The notes beneath the pieces were generated by a model that saw only the letters and a program-made list of their open reading frames with translations, was not told the origin of the DNA and did not search any database. The position numbers were made by a program, and so were the translations under genes. Positions 1 through 5,610 of a stretch of DNA of 5,610 nucleotides are shown here, one piece after another. Position 1 is the first letter of the stretch. Every line of letters begins with the position of its first letter. Source of the stretch: Bacteroidota bacterium (GTDB taxonomy: Bacteria > Bacteroidota > Bacteroidia > NS11-12g > UBA955); contig CANFUB010000185.1 of assembly GCA_947450015.1 (NCBI GenBank), forward strand, positions 1-5,610. Reading direction: 5' to 3'.

Positions 1-1
1 A

Positions 2-802
2 ATTCCCTTGCTCAACGATTGTTTGTTCGAAGATGTAAACACTGCAGAACAACGCGACCGATTAGAAGAGGCCATCGACCACATTAAGGTGAACCACCTA
101 TCGAAACAATTGGTAGAATGGAAAAACAACGGCGGTAAAAACCTGCTTTCGGCCATGGTGACCATCTGTCAATTCAAATACCCCGACTTGACAGAAGCCT
201 ACCTTATTCAAAAACTAGAAGGCTTGCGTTTAGATGCTTGGTTGGAATTTCACTACGACCTTACCTCTTTCGAAAAGGTAAAAATTCTCAATTATATTTT
301 GTTTCAATTGCATGGTTTTAAAGGCAACGAGGCCAATTACCTGCACCCCGACAATAGTTTTATTAACCGCGTTTTAGATACCAAAGCGGGCAATCCCATT
401 TCGCTTTCTATCATCTATATGTTGCTTGCACAAAGGTTAAATGTGCCTGTTTATGGTGTTAATCTACCTCGCCATTTTATCATGGCTTATGTTGAAAACG
501 AAGAAACAGAGACCTTGCAAAACTTTGGAGAGAAACAAGAGATAAGCGACCTGCCCATTGGCGATGTAAAGTTTTACATCAATGCTTACAATGGAGGTGG
601 CGTTTTTAATTTCGACCATCTTAGAAAAATTATGGGCGATATGGACCTTGAAGTAAAACCTGAGTATTACGAACCTTGCACCAATATCGACATTGTGCGC
701 AGAGTGCTTATGAATTTATTCAATAGCTATGCCCACATGAACATGAAAGAATCTAAATTGATCGATAAAGTATTGGCCGCCTACAATGCCGATGGTTTAT
801 AG
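2..802 (+). CDS. SirB1 / transglutaminase-like core family protein, 5'-truncated
   Basis: This is the C-terminal part of a SirB1-type protein (transglutaminase-like superfamily, Transglut_core2). The reading frame is open to the left edge, and the first visible codons (Ile-Pro-Leu-Leu) fit the conserved lead-in of the family. The TTG at base 8 is therefore not the start, and roughly 20-30 residues are probably missing. Counting from the Ile at base 2, a helical N-terminal part (about 1-65) precedes the core. The core carries a segment like NRVLDTKAGNPISLSIIYML (about 122-141), then GVNLPRHF with His158, then FYINAYNGGGVF (about 191-202). The position where true transglutaminases have the nucleophilic Cys reads Pro-Ile-Ser, as is usual in SirB1 proteins, so protease or transferase activity is doubtful. 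The Asp expected after the His appears to be Asn. The molecular role of the family is not established. The gene ends with TAG, overlapping the stop of the convergent protease gene. Confidence 0.85.
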   Translation: MPLLNDCLFEDVNTAEQRDRLEEAIDHIKVNHLSKQLVEWKNNGGKNLLSAMVTICQFKYPDLTEAYLIQKLEGLRLDAWLEFHYDLTSFEKVKILNYILFQLHGFKGNEANYLHPDNSFINRVLDTKAGNPISLSIIYMLLAQRLNVPVYGVNLPRHFIMAYVENEETETLQNFGEKQEISDLPIGDVKFYINAYNGGGVFNFDHLRKIMGDMDLEVKPEYYEPCTNIDIVRRVLMNLFNSYAHMNMKESKLIDKVLAAYNADGL

Positions 803-2737
803 TTTACAAAACTTCAAACAGGTACCATCTGCAAAACGCATAAAGTAAACACCAGTTACCAAATTTGCAATATCAATGGTGCTACCATTGGCAATGTTTT
901 GTTGCAAGATTACTTGTCCCATTACATCTAAAATCTCAATGCTTCGAACTGCGTTGCTATTGTTTTCAAAACGCACTTGCAATTGCTCATTGGCTGGATT
1001 AGGCGAGAGTGTAACGGAAGCACTTAATGCAATTTTTTGCAATCCTACGGTTGGCAAATCGGCCAAACCAACGGCATACCAAGCCATTTGGTTCATGCGG
1101 TCTTCTTTTGAACCCATGCCATATAAATCTTGGGCGGCAATAATTGAAAACGAGGCGGCATCAATATAATCGGTTTGTGGTGTAAGATAATTTGTGAGTG
1201 TAGTATAAGCAATGGTGCTGGCCTTGTCCCAGCCTATGCCACTCACCCAATATTGTGTTTTAGTAGCGTCTTCTCTATTTCCTGAGCCGCCTTCTACCAA
1301 TAAATAGAACCAATAATTTTGGATACCGCTGTTGGAATGCACACCTCCCCAATCGTTGTTGCGATCAGGATTACTAGGATTTTGAAAAAACTGACCATCA
1401 TAATATTTGGGATGGTTTTTTAAATGGGGATTCGACATGCTGCGCAAATAATCGCCATTGTATTGTATTCTTTTACCAATGATCCAAGAAAAGCTATCCG
1501 GCAAGGCATAATGTTCAACACATTTTCCAAAAACATCAGAGAACGATTCATTTAAGGCGCCTGACTCACTGCGGTAAAAAAGACCAGCAGTAGCTTGTGT
1601 TAAGCCATGCGACACTTCATGCCCACAAATATCAACGGCCGTAAAGGGTCTGTATTTTGTACCATCGCCATCTCCGAAATTCACAAACTGCCCGTCCCAA
1701 TAAGCATTGTTGTATTTCTTATTCACATGCACCAAGGCCGTGAGTTTGTAACCCGAATCATTTATACTATTGCGCAACAATTTTTCTTGGTAATAGTCGT
1801 AAGTTTTTTCTAAACCCCAATGCACATCTAAGGCCACCTCGTCTTTATTGGCATTGTTCAACATCCAATGGCTAGAAGTGCTGATAAAGGCGATGGATGA
1901 ATCGAGGCGATTGCCCCTTTGTGCATTCAAGGTTTCGATGCCATTGCCCCTTCCAAATTCTCTTAAGATAAAAGAATCGGGCGCCAAGCTATCGCATTGA
2001 ATGCTTTGCATACCATGAAAATTAGTTTGTGCCAAGCCTTTTACTTCAGTCGTATGAATGAGTTCTTCGGTTCCTAGTAATTCACCATTTCTGGCATCGA
2101 TGTATACGTATTGTTTAGTGAGTGGTGCGGTGGTATAGATATTAAATTTATAAGCCAATCGAAAATCCTCAGGTTGTTGCGAAAAGTTTTTACCAACAAC
2201 TACCAACTCTGCTTTCGGAAAATAAGTGGCCATTGGATTGTGTTGAATGGACTTTAGCATTTGCTCGGCCTCGGGATTTTGCCAAGCAAAAACAGCATTA
2301 CTAAACAATGCCATGGCTTTGTTTACCGCTTCGGTTTCGGGCAAAGCGGGATTGGTATTAATATTTAAAGTGGGATAATAAGTGCCATTCAAACTGCTCA
2401 TCGCCCCATTTTTTGTATGGGTAATCACCATGCTACCTTCAACCGGCAGTTGTTGGTAATATTGGCGGTAGCGTGTATGGGTGTTGCCGACAATATCTAA
2501 TTGTGTGCCCATGGGCATTAATTTAAATTCGGCATTGGCCCCTAAATTACTGCGAAACCAATCGTTAATATTAGTGCTATTTGGCGCTGTTACAGCTGCA
2601 TTCGAGAACACAATGAAGGAGGGCAACTGATTGTTTTTATTGACCATTTGAATGTCGAGTTGGGGATTGACATTGGCCTGTTGAGAGAACAAGTTAAAAC
2701 AAAGCGTAAGGGTAAAAAATGATACAAGTTTATACAT
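797..2737 (-). CDS. Secreted M4 (thermolysin-like) zinc metalloprotease with T9SS type A sorting domain
   Basis: A 646-residue extracellular neutral protease precursor. Residues 1-19 are a signal peptide (short basic start MYK, hydrophobic core, then LFSQQ). An FTP propeptide domain follows (about 85-130, with RYRQYYQQLPVEGS), then a PepSY-like propeptide part (about 135-225). The M4 catalytic unit spans about 235-558. It contains NAYW (344-347, the substrate-binding Asn-Ala-aromatic-Trp of thermolysin), GDGDG, the zinc motif HEVSH (His373, Glu374, His377), GALNESFSD giving the third zinc ligand Glu397 and Asp401, and DWGGVHSNSGI giving the acid-side His467. Spacing of 24 residues from His373 to Glu397 equals that of thermolysin. 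Residues about 574-646 form a T9SS sorting domain (LSPNPANEQL, ILDVMGQVI, LVTGVYFMRF), so export is by the Sec and Por/T9SS route, with release or anchoring at the surface. The frame stays open upstream to 2950, but that stretch runs back into the next gene and lacks a signal peptide, so I place the start at 2737. Confidence 0.95.
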   Translation of the reverse strand: MYKLVSFFTLTLCFNLFSQQANVNPQLDIQMVNKNNQLPSFIVFSNAAVTAPNSTNINDWFRSNLGANAEFKLMPMGTQLDIVGNTHTRYRQYYQQLPVEGSMVITHTKNGAMSSLNGTYYPTLNINTNPALPETEAVNKAMALFSNAVFAWQNPEAEQMLKSIQHNPMATYFPKAELVVVGKNFSQQPEDFRLAYKFNIYTTAPLTKQYVYIDARNGELLGTEELIHTTEVKGLAQTNFHGMQSIQCDSLAPDSFILREFGRGNGIETLNAQRGNRLDSSIAFISTSSHWMLNNANKDEVALDVHWGLEKTYDYYQEKLLRNSINDSGYKLTALVHVNKKYNNAYWDGQFVNFGDGDGTKYRPFTAVDICGHEVSHGLTQATAGLFYRSESGALNESFSDVFGKCVEHYALPDSFSWIIGKRIQYNGDYLRSMSNPHLKNHPKYYDGQFFQNPSNPDRNNDWGGVHSNSGIQNYWFYLLVEGGSGNREDATKTQYWVSGIGWDKASTIAYTTLTNYLTPQTDYIDAASFSIIAAQDLYGMGSKEDRMNQMAWYAVGLADLPTVGLQKIALSASVTLSPNPANEQLQVRFENNSNAVRSIEILDVMGQVILQQNIANGSTIDIANLVTGVYFMRFADGTCLKFCKL

Positions 2738-2757
2738 ATTAAAAATATAGAGTTTAA

Positions 2758-2765
2758 CAAATATA
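2758..2765 (-). promoter_or_regulatory. Candidate Bacteroidota -7 promoter element for the M4 protease gene
   Basis: On the minus strand this reads TATATTTG, an exact match to the Bacteroidota sigma-ABfr -7 consensus TAnnTTTG, 20 bases before the protease ATG. No good -33 TTG lies at the usual distance. The nearest TTTG upstream is only 10 bases away and forms part of the 2774-2797 palindrome. The call rests on the -7 match in a very AT-rich spacer, where chance matches are likely. If real, the transcript would have a leader of roughly 15 bases with no Shine-Dalgarno site. Confidence 0.35.
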
Positions 2766-2773
2766 TAAAATTT

Positions 2774-2797
2774 TTCAAAGATTATGAAATCTTTGAA
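2774..2797. repeat. Perfect 10-bp inverted repeat in the protease leader region
   Basis: TTCAAAGATT (2774-2783) and AATCTTTGAA (2788-2797) are exact reverse complements around a 4-base loop. The palindrome ends 36 bases upstream of the protease ATG and 8 bases upstream of the candidate -7 element. It could be an operator for a dimeric regulator, or a hairpin adding to termination of transcription coming from the MBL gene. The stem is AT-rich, and on the minus strand it is followed by AAATTTTATA, which is not a strict U-tract. Confidence 0.5.
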
Positions 2798-2832
2798 CAT
2801 TACTTTATTAGGAATTTTTGTTTTAAATATAC

Positions 2833-2862
2833 ATACAACCTGAATAAAAATTAAGGTTGTAT
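2833..2862 (-). terminator. Candidate hairpin terminator after the MBL/RDD unit
   Basis: ATACAACCT (2833-2841) and AGGTTGTAT (2854-2862) form a perfect 9-bp stem with a 12-base AT-rich loop. It begins 12 bases after the stop codon of the MBL-fold gene on the minus strand. The position suits a transcription terminator for the RDD-MBL unit. The stem has only four G-C pairs, the loop is long and the downstream RNA is U-rich without a clean U-run, so it may be weak or Rho-assisted. Confidence 0.45.
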
Positions 2863-2874
2863 TTAACACCGAAA

Positions 2875-3720
2875 CTATACGATCAATGTCAAATCGAACA
2901 TATCCTTCACTGCAAACTGCCCACGCTCGTTTTTCTGAACGGTGCAACATTCATTCACATTGTCGTGTTCGAAAAACAAAATATAATTGTTGGCCAAGGC
3001 ATCGTCTAAAAATGTTTTTTTATCGACCATGCTCTCCAAAGGTTTTATATCGTAGGCCATTACATAATTCACTGGCAAATGCCCTACCGATGGTATTAAA
3101 TCGGCACAGAATACGATGGTTTGTCCCTTGTAATTAATCTCCGGTAACATCATGGCCTCGGTATGGCCATACACCGTTCTTAAATTAATAAAAGGCGCTA
3201 TCTCTTTTGGATTATTTACAAATTTCAATTGCCCACTTTCTTGAATCGGCACGATGTTCTCGGTCAAGAAACTGGCTTTTTCTCTTGGGTTCGAGTTCAA
3301 GGCATGTTGCCAATGTTCCTCGTTGCTCCAATAAGTGGCATTCTTAAAAGCAGTTTTGTATTTAGTTCTATCGCTGTTCCATTCAATGCTGCCACCACAA
3401 TGGTCGAAGTGCAAATGGGTGAGCACCACATCTGTAATATCATCGCGGGTAAAACCCAAATTGTTCAAAGATTGATCGAGGGTATCCGACCCATGCAAAT
3501 AATAAAAGCCAAAGAATTTTTCGCTCTGCTTATTCCCAATGCCATTGTCTATTAAGATTAAGCGATTGCCATCTTCTATCAACAAACAACGCATGGCCCA
3601 ACTGCACATGTTATTGGCATCGGCTGGATTGATGTTTTGCCAAATACTTTTGGGTACAACGCCAAACATAGCGCCTCCGTCTAATTTAAAATGGCCAGTA
3701 TTGATGGTGTATAAATGCAT
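2875..3720 (-). CDS. MBL-fold metallohydrolase
   Basis: A 281-residue cytoplasmic enzyme of the metallo-beta-lactamase fold. No signal peptide or membrane segment is visible. The dinuclear metal site is complete: THLHFDH gives His102, His104, Asp106 and His107; YGHTEAM gives His186; FCADLIP gives the bridging Asp207; FEHD gives His252. The opening, FKLDGGAMFGVVPKSIW (11-27), resembles the N-terminus of the AHL-lactonase/methyl-parathion-hydrolase-like branch, so hydrolysis of an ester or lactone is plausible, but the substrate cannot be read from the sequence. An NECCTVQ segment (256-262) follows the last metal ligand; I recall it as common in Bacteroidota members. The ATG at 3720 lies 7 bases (AAAAAAC on the minus strand) after the RDD stop, so the two genes are probably co-transcribed. 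The A-rich leader in place of a Shine-Dalgarno site is normal for this phylum. Confidence 0.9.
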   Translation of the reverse strand: MHLYTINTGHFKLDGGAMFGVVPKSIWQNINPADANNMCSWAMRCLLIEDGNRLILIDNGIGNKQSEKFFGFYYLHGSDTLDQSLNNLGFTRDDITDVVLTHLHFDHCGGSIEWNSDRTKYKTAFKNATYWSNEEHWQHALNSNPREKASFLTENIVPIQESGQLKFVNNPKEIAPFINLRTVYGHTEAMMLPEINYKGQTIVFCADLIPSVGHLPVNYVMAYDIKPLESMVDKKTFLDDALANNYILFFEHDNVNECCTVQKNERGQFAVKDMFDLTLIV

Positions 3721-3727
3721 GTTTTTT

Positions 3728-4477
3728 TTATCGTGTTAAGATGATGTATTCTGAAACGACTTTGTTTAAAAAGCGTACTTTCTGGTCTTCGGTATAAAAT
3801 CTAAGGTCGAGGCCCAAGGTCTCTAGCACCTTGTCTACCAACTCATTTAAAGTATCGCGGTGCGAGGCATTGTTGTATTGTTTCAAACGAAACAAGGTGT
3901 TCTTTATCAGGATCACATCTTTTTCGTTCAATACATTGGCATTCGGATAATCGAATTGGTAATCGTCTTTGTTCTTGGTATTCAATTCTAAGATATCGCG
4001 CAAACGGAAGGCATAATCGTTTTTCTTTTTAATCACCGTGGTGCCCGAAATAATATCGCCTAAGCGCTGTCCACTTTTATTGCTGGCAATAAGCAACATG
4101 GCCAAGGCTCCTACTGAGAAATAAACATCGAATAAGCGCACCGACCAACGCGAAAAATAATCGTAGAACTCCATTTCATCGCCATTCAGTTTTACCACTT
4201 TAATACCGAGGGCTAACTTGCCTATGGTTTGTCCGTTGCCAATAATTTCGCTGCCAAGGGTATAAAACCAAATCCAAATCAACAATAAAAAATTAAAGAT
4301 GTAGTAAAGAAAATTACTTGAATCGAGGCCTGTTAAAGCCACTGCAAGATAGAGAATAAGGCCAACGATAAACAAGATGGCGAAATCGATGATAAAGGCA
4401 AAAATGCGATGCCCCACCGTTGCTAACTGGTATTCTATTTTTACATTTTGGGAAGTGTTGATTTCTACCTGTTGCAT
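3728..4477 (-). CDS. RDD family membrane protein
   Basis: A 249-residue inner-membrane protein of the RDD family. From the start chosen here, a short cytoplasmic lead (MQQVEINTSQNVKIEYQLAT) precedes VGHRIFAFIIDF, with the family's Arg24 and Asp31. Membrane segments lie at about 26-48, 56-78 and 114-131. Further family marks are GNGQTIGKLALGIKVV (80-95), FSRWSVRLFD (109-117) and SGQRLGDIISGTTVI (135-149). Residues about 155-249 are a charged, soluble tail with no membrane segment. An upstream in-frame ATG at 4510 would add 11 residues (MNEKFYKIVVQ). I prefer 4477 because Bacteroidota homologues I recall begin close to the VxIxTxQNVxIEY stretch. The role is uncertain: RDD proteins have been proposed as transporters or membrane partners. 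It lies divergent to a SpoIIM-family gene and just upstream of the MBL gene. Confidence 0.88.
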   Translation of the reverse strand: MQQVEINTSQNVKIEYQLATVGHRIFAFIIDFAILFIVGLILYLAVALTGLDSSNFLYYIFNFLLLIWIWFYTLGSEIIGNGQTIGKLALGIKVVKLNGDEMEFYDYFSRWSVRLFDVYFSVGALAMLLIASNKSGQRLGDIISGTTVIKKKNDYAFRLRDILELNTKNKDDYQFDYPNANVLNEKDVILIKNTLFRLKQYNNASHRDTLNELVDKVLETLGLDLRFYTEDQKVRFLNKVVSEYIILTR

Positions 4478-4795
4478 TTGTACTACAATTTTATAGAACT
4501 TTTCATTCATAAAAAAATAAAGTCTTCTATTCGCAGAATTTCGGTTGTTTGCTTGCGACTGTGTTTTAAGTAGGCCACAGATTCACAGATAGAATATTAG
4601 AACCAAAATAAATCAGATTATATAGGTGGCCTAAAACTTTTGCTAGATTAAAAAGGTAAAAAATACTTTTCATCAAATAAAAATCTGTGCCATAACAATG
4701 GTTCTTATCTGTGAATCTGTGGCTTATATTTTTCTCAGCATAAGTGCGATATAAATTATGTTTAGTTACATTTTTTTTATATCATTGCCTTAGGG
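4478..4795. other. Divergent intergenic region between the RDD and SpoIIM genes
   Basis: This spacer of about 318 bases separates two divergently transcribed genes and should hold both promoters. It is AT-rich and no ORF of note is seen. Most of it is taken up by the palindromic element at 4570-4727. On the SpoIIM side, TATGTTTA (4757-4764) matches the Bacteroidota -7 consensus TAnnTTTG at all but the last fixed base, 31 bases before the ATG, with no clear -33 partner. On the RDD side, TAAAATTG on the minus strand just before 4477 is a similar one-mismatch candidate. If that one is used, translation from 4510 would be impossible. Confidence 0.6.
4570..4727. repeat. Palindromic interspersed-repeat-like element (about 158 bp) with 17-bp terminal inverted repeats
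   Basis: GCCACAGATTCACAGAT (4574-4590) is the exact reverse complement of 4707-4723. Pairing extends outward three or four bases with G-U pairs, and inward through GAACC (4600-4604) with GGTTC (4700-4704) after a small bulge. Each arm holds two copies of CACAGAT or its complement, and a third ATCTGTG occurs at 4683-4689. A separate internal arm, GTGGCCTA (4626-4633), is the reverse complement of TAGGCCAC (4571-4578). There is no coding capacity and I see no clear target-site duplication. The CACAGATTCACAGAT wording resembles dispersed intergenic repeats I recall from environmental Bacteroidota genomes. A REP/MITE-like repeat is the best fit, with a structured RNA as the alternative. Confidence 0.6.
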
Positions 4796-5610
4796 ATGCG
4801 CGAAAGTAATTTTGTAAAACAAAATCAAGAAAAGTGGGCACAATTTGAAAAGGAACTTTCTGCCAGCAGAAAGGATCCCGACCAACTCAGAGCGCAACTT
4901 ATTCAGACCACGGATGATTTATCATACGCCCGTACTTTTTATAAAAACCGTTCGGTGCGTGTTTATTTAAACGGCTTGGCGCAAAATATTTACATCAATA
5001 TTTACAAAAACCGCAAAAATTTTAAACAATCGCTCGTTCAATTTTTTAAAGAAGAAGTCCCATCAATTGCTTGGCAAAACAGAAAAGTCATTTTAATTTC
5101 ATTTTTGCTTTTATTGTTTTCTACGCTCATCGGTGCTTTCTCTTCTGCCAAAGATGTGATGTTCGCACGCTCTATTTTAGGCGATGCATATGTCGATCAA
5201 ACCATAGAGAACATTAAAAAAGGTGATCCTTTTGGTATTTACAAACAGCAGGGTCCATTGCAAATGTTTGTTTACATAGCACTAAACAACCTCACTGTTT
5301 CGCTCATTGTTTTTTTAAGTGGCATCTTTGCTTCTTATGGTGCGGTGGTGATGATGTTGCGCAATGGCATTATGCTGGGCGTGTTCATGTATTTCTTTTA
5401 CAGCAGGGGTTTGGGCACCGAGTTTAACCTCACTGTATTTCTGCATGGCACCATAGAAATGCTAACCTTGGTGATAGAAACCACCGCAGGCATGCTTTTG
5501 GGCAGAGGCTTACTCTACCCTGGCACCCTCTCGCGTTATAAAGCCTTTAGTGTTTATGGCCGCAAAGGTGCTTTGTTATTTTTATCGACTGTGCCTTTTA
5601 TTTTATTTGC
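4796..5610 (+). CDS. SpoIIM-family (stage II sporulation protein M, DUF95) membrane protein, 3'-truncated
   Basis: An open frame from the ATG at 4796 runs to the right edge without a stop (271 complete codons seen), so the C-terminus is missing. The start is fixed by an in-frame TAG at 4763-4765 with no other ATG between. Residues 1-97 are a charged, helical cytoplasmic region (MRESNFVKQNQEKW, then an ARTFYKNRSVRVYLNGL stretch). Hydrophobic segments follow at about 98-117, 157-177, 180-202 and 213-236, with another beginning at about 259. The family signature is the HGTIEML segment (217-223), matching the HGxxE motif of SpoIIM proteins, with LRNGIMLGVF (188-197) before it. In Bacillus SpoIIM acts in engulfment during sporulation. 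Here nothing suggests sporulation, and the protein is more likely part of a general membrane complex with its divergent RDD neighbour. Its exact function is unknown. Confidence 0.88.
   Translation, partial: MRESNFVKQNQEKWAQFEKELSASRKDPDQLRAQLIQTTDDLSYARTFYKNRSVRVYLNGLAQNIYINIYKNRKNFKQSLVQFFKEEVPSIAWQNRKVILISFLLLLFSTLIGAFSSAKDVMFARSILGDAYVDQTIENIKKGDPFGIYKQQGPLQMFVYIALNNLTVSLIVFLSGIFASYGAVVMMLRNGIMLGVFMYFFYSRGLGTEFNLTVFLHGTIEMLTLVIETTAGMLLGRGLLYPGTLSRYKAFSVYGRKGALLFLSTVPFILF

Noticed and set aside
8..10. TTG at base 8 as the start of the SirB1 gene
   Set aside because: The frame continues to the window edge, and the Ile-Pro codons before it fit the family. The gene is simply cut by the window.
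791..829. GATGGT/ACCATC inverted repeat across the convergent stops as a bidirectional terminator
   Set aside because: It has only six base pairs around a 27-base loop and no T-tract; it could easily be chance.
876..1813. Small plus-strand open frames within the protease gene
   Set aside because: They are opposite-strand shadows of a strongly supported M4 protease and show no recognisable domain.
2738..2950. N-terminal extension of 71 residues on the protease frame
   Set aside because: It runs through the AT-rich spacer with both hairpins and into the 3' end of the MBL gene. A clear signal peptide starts at the ATG at 2737.
3722..3729. Run of eight A (minus strand) between the RDD and MBL genes as a slippage site that could fuse the two products
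   Set aside because: The T of the RDD stop codon TAA precedes the run, so slippage within it cannot bypass the stop.
4570..4727. CRISPR array or insertion sequence from the repeated CACAGAT words
   Set aside because: The repeats are inverted, short and not regularly spaced. There is no spacer series and no transposase reading frame.

Overview
The window looks like chromosomal DNA of a member of the Bacteroidota. Three things point that way: a secreted thermolysin-type protease ending in a type IX secretion (T9SS) sorting domain, AT-rich leaders with A-rich tracts instead of Shine-Dalgarno sites, and gene families typical of the phylum. It holds five protein genes, two of them cut by the window edges. 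I see no tRNA, rRNA, CRISPR array, insertion sequence or phage gene.

Layout. Bases 2-802 (+) are the 3' part of a SirB1/transglutaminase-like-core gene whose start lies off the left edge. It runs tail to tail into a minus-strand M4 metalloprotease gene (2737 down to 797), and the two stop codons interlock with a 6-base overlap. Upstream of the protease is a 137-base AT-rich spacer with two perfect inverted repeats. One (2833-2862) lies just after the next gene and may be its terminator. The other (2774-2797) sits in the protease leader beside a Bacteroidota-type -7 promoter element. Next on the minus strand is a two-gene unit: an RDD membrane protein (about 4477 down to 3728), then 7 bases later an MBL-fold metallohydrolase (3720 down to 2875). 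A spacer of about 318 bases (4478-4795) separates the RDD gene from a divergent plus-strand SpoIIM-family membrane protein gene (4796 to beyond the right edge).

How the genes relate. The RDD/SpoIIM pair is the divergent start of a membrane-protein locus that in Bacteroidota often continues with MoxR, DUF58 and DUF4129-type genes (recalled, not visible here). The MBL hydrolase is probably co-transcribed with the RDD gene. The protease is probably its own transcript and a secreted digestive enzyme. SirB1 looks unrelated to the rest.

The most unusual non-coding item is in the RDD/SpoIIM spacer: a palindromic element of about 158 bases (4570-4727). Its 17-base arms match perfectly, each carries two copies of a 7-base word, and a third internal arm could compete for pairing. 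It looks like a non-autonomous interspersed repeat or a structured RNA. Nothing in the window amounts to a clearly new multi-gene system.
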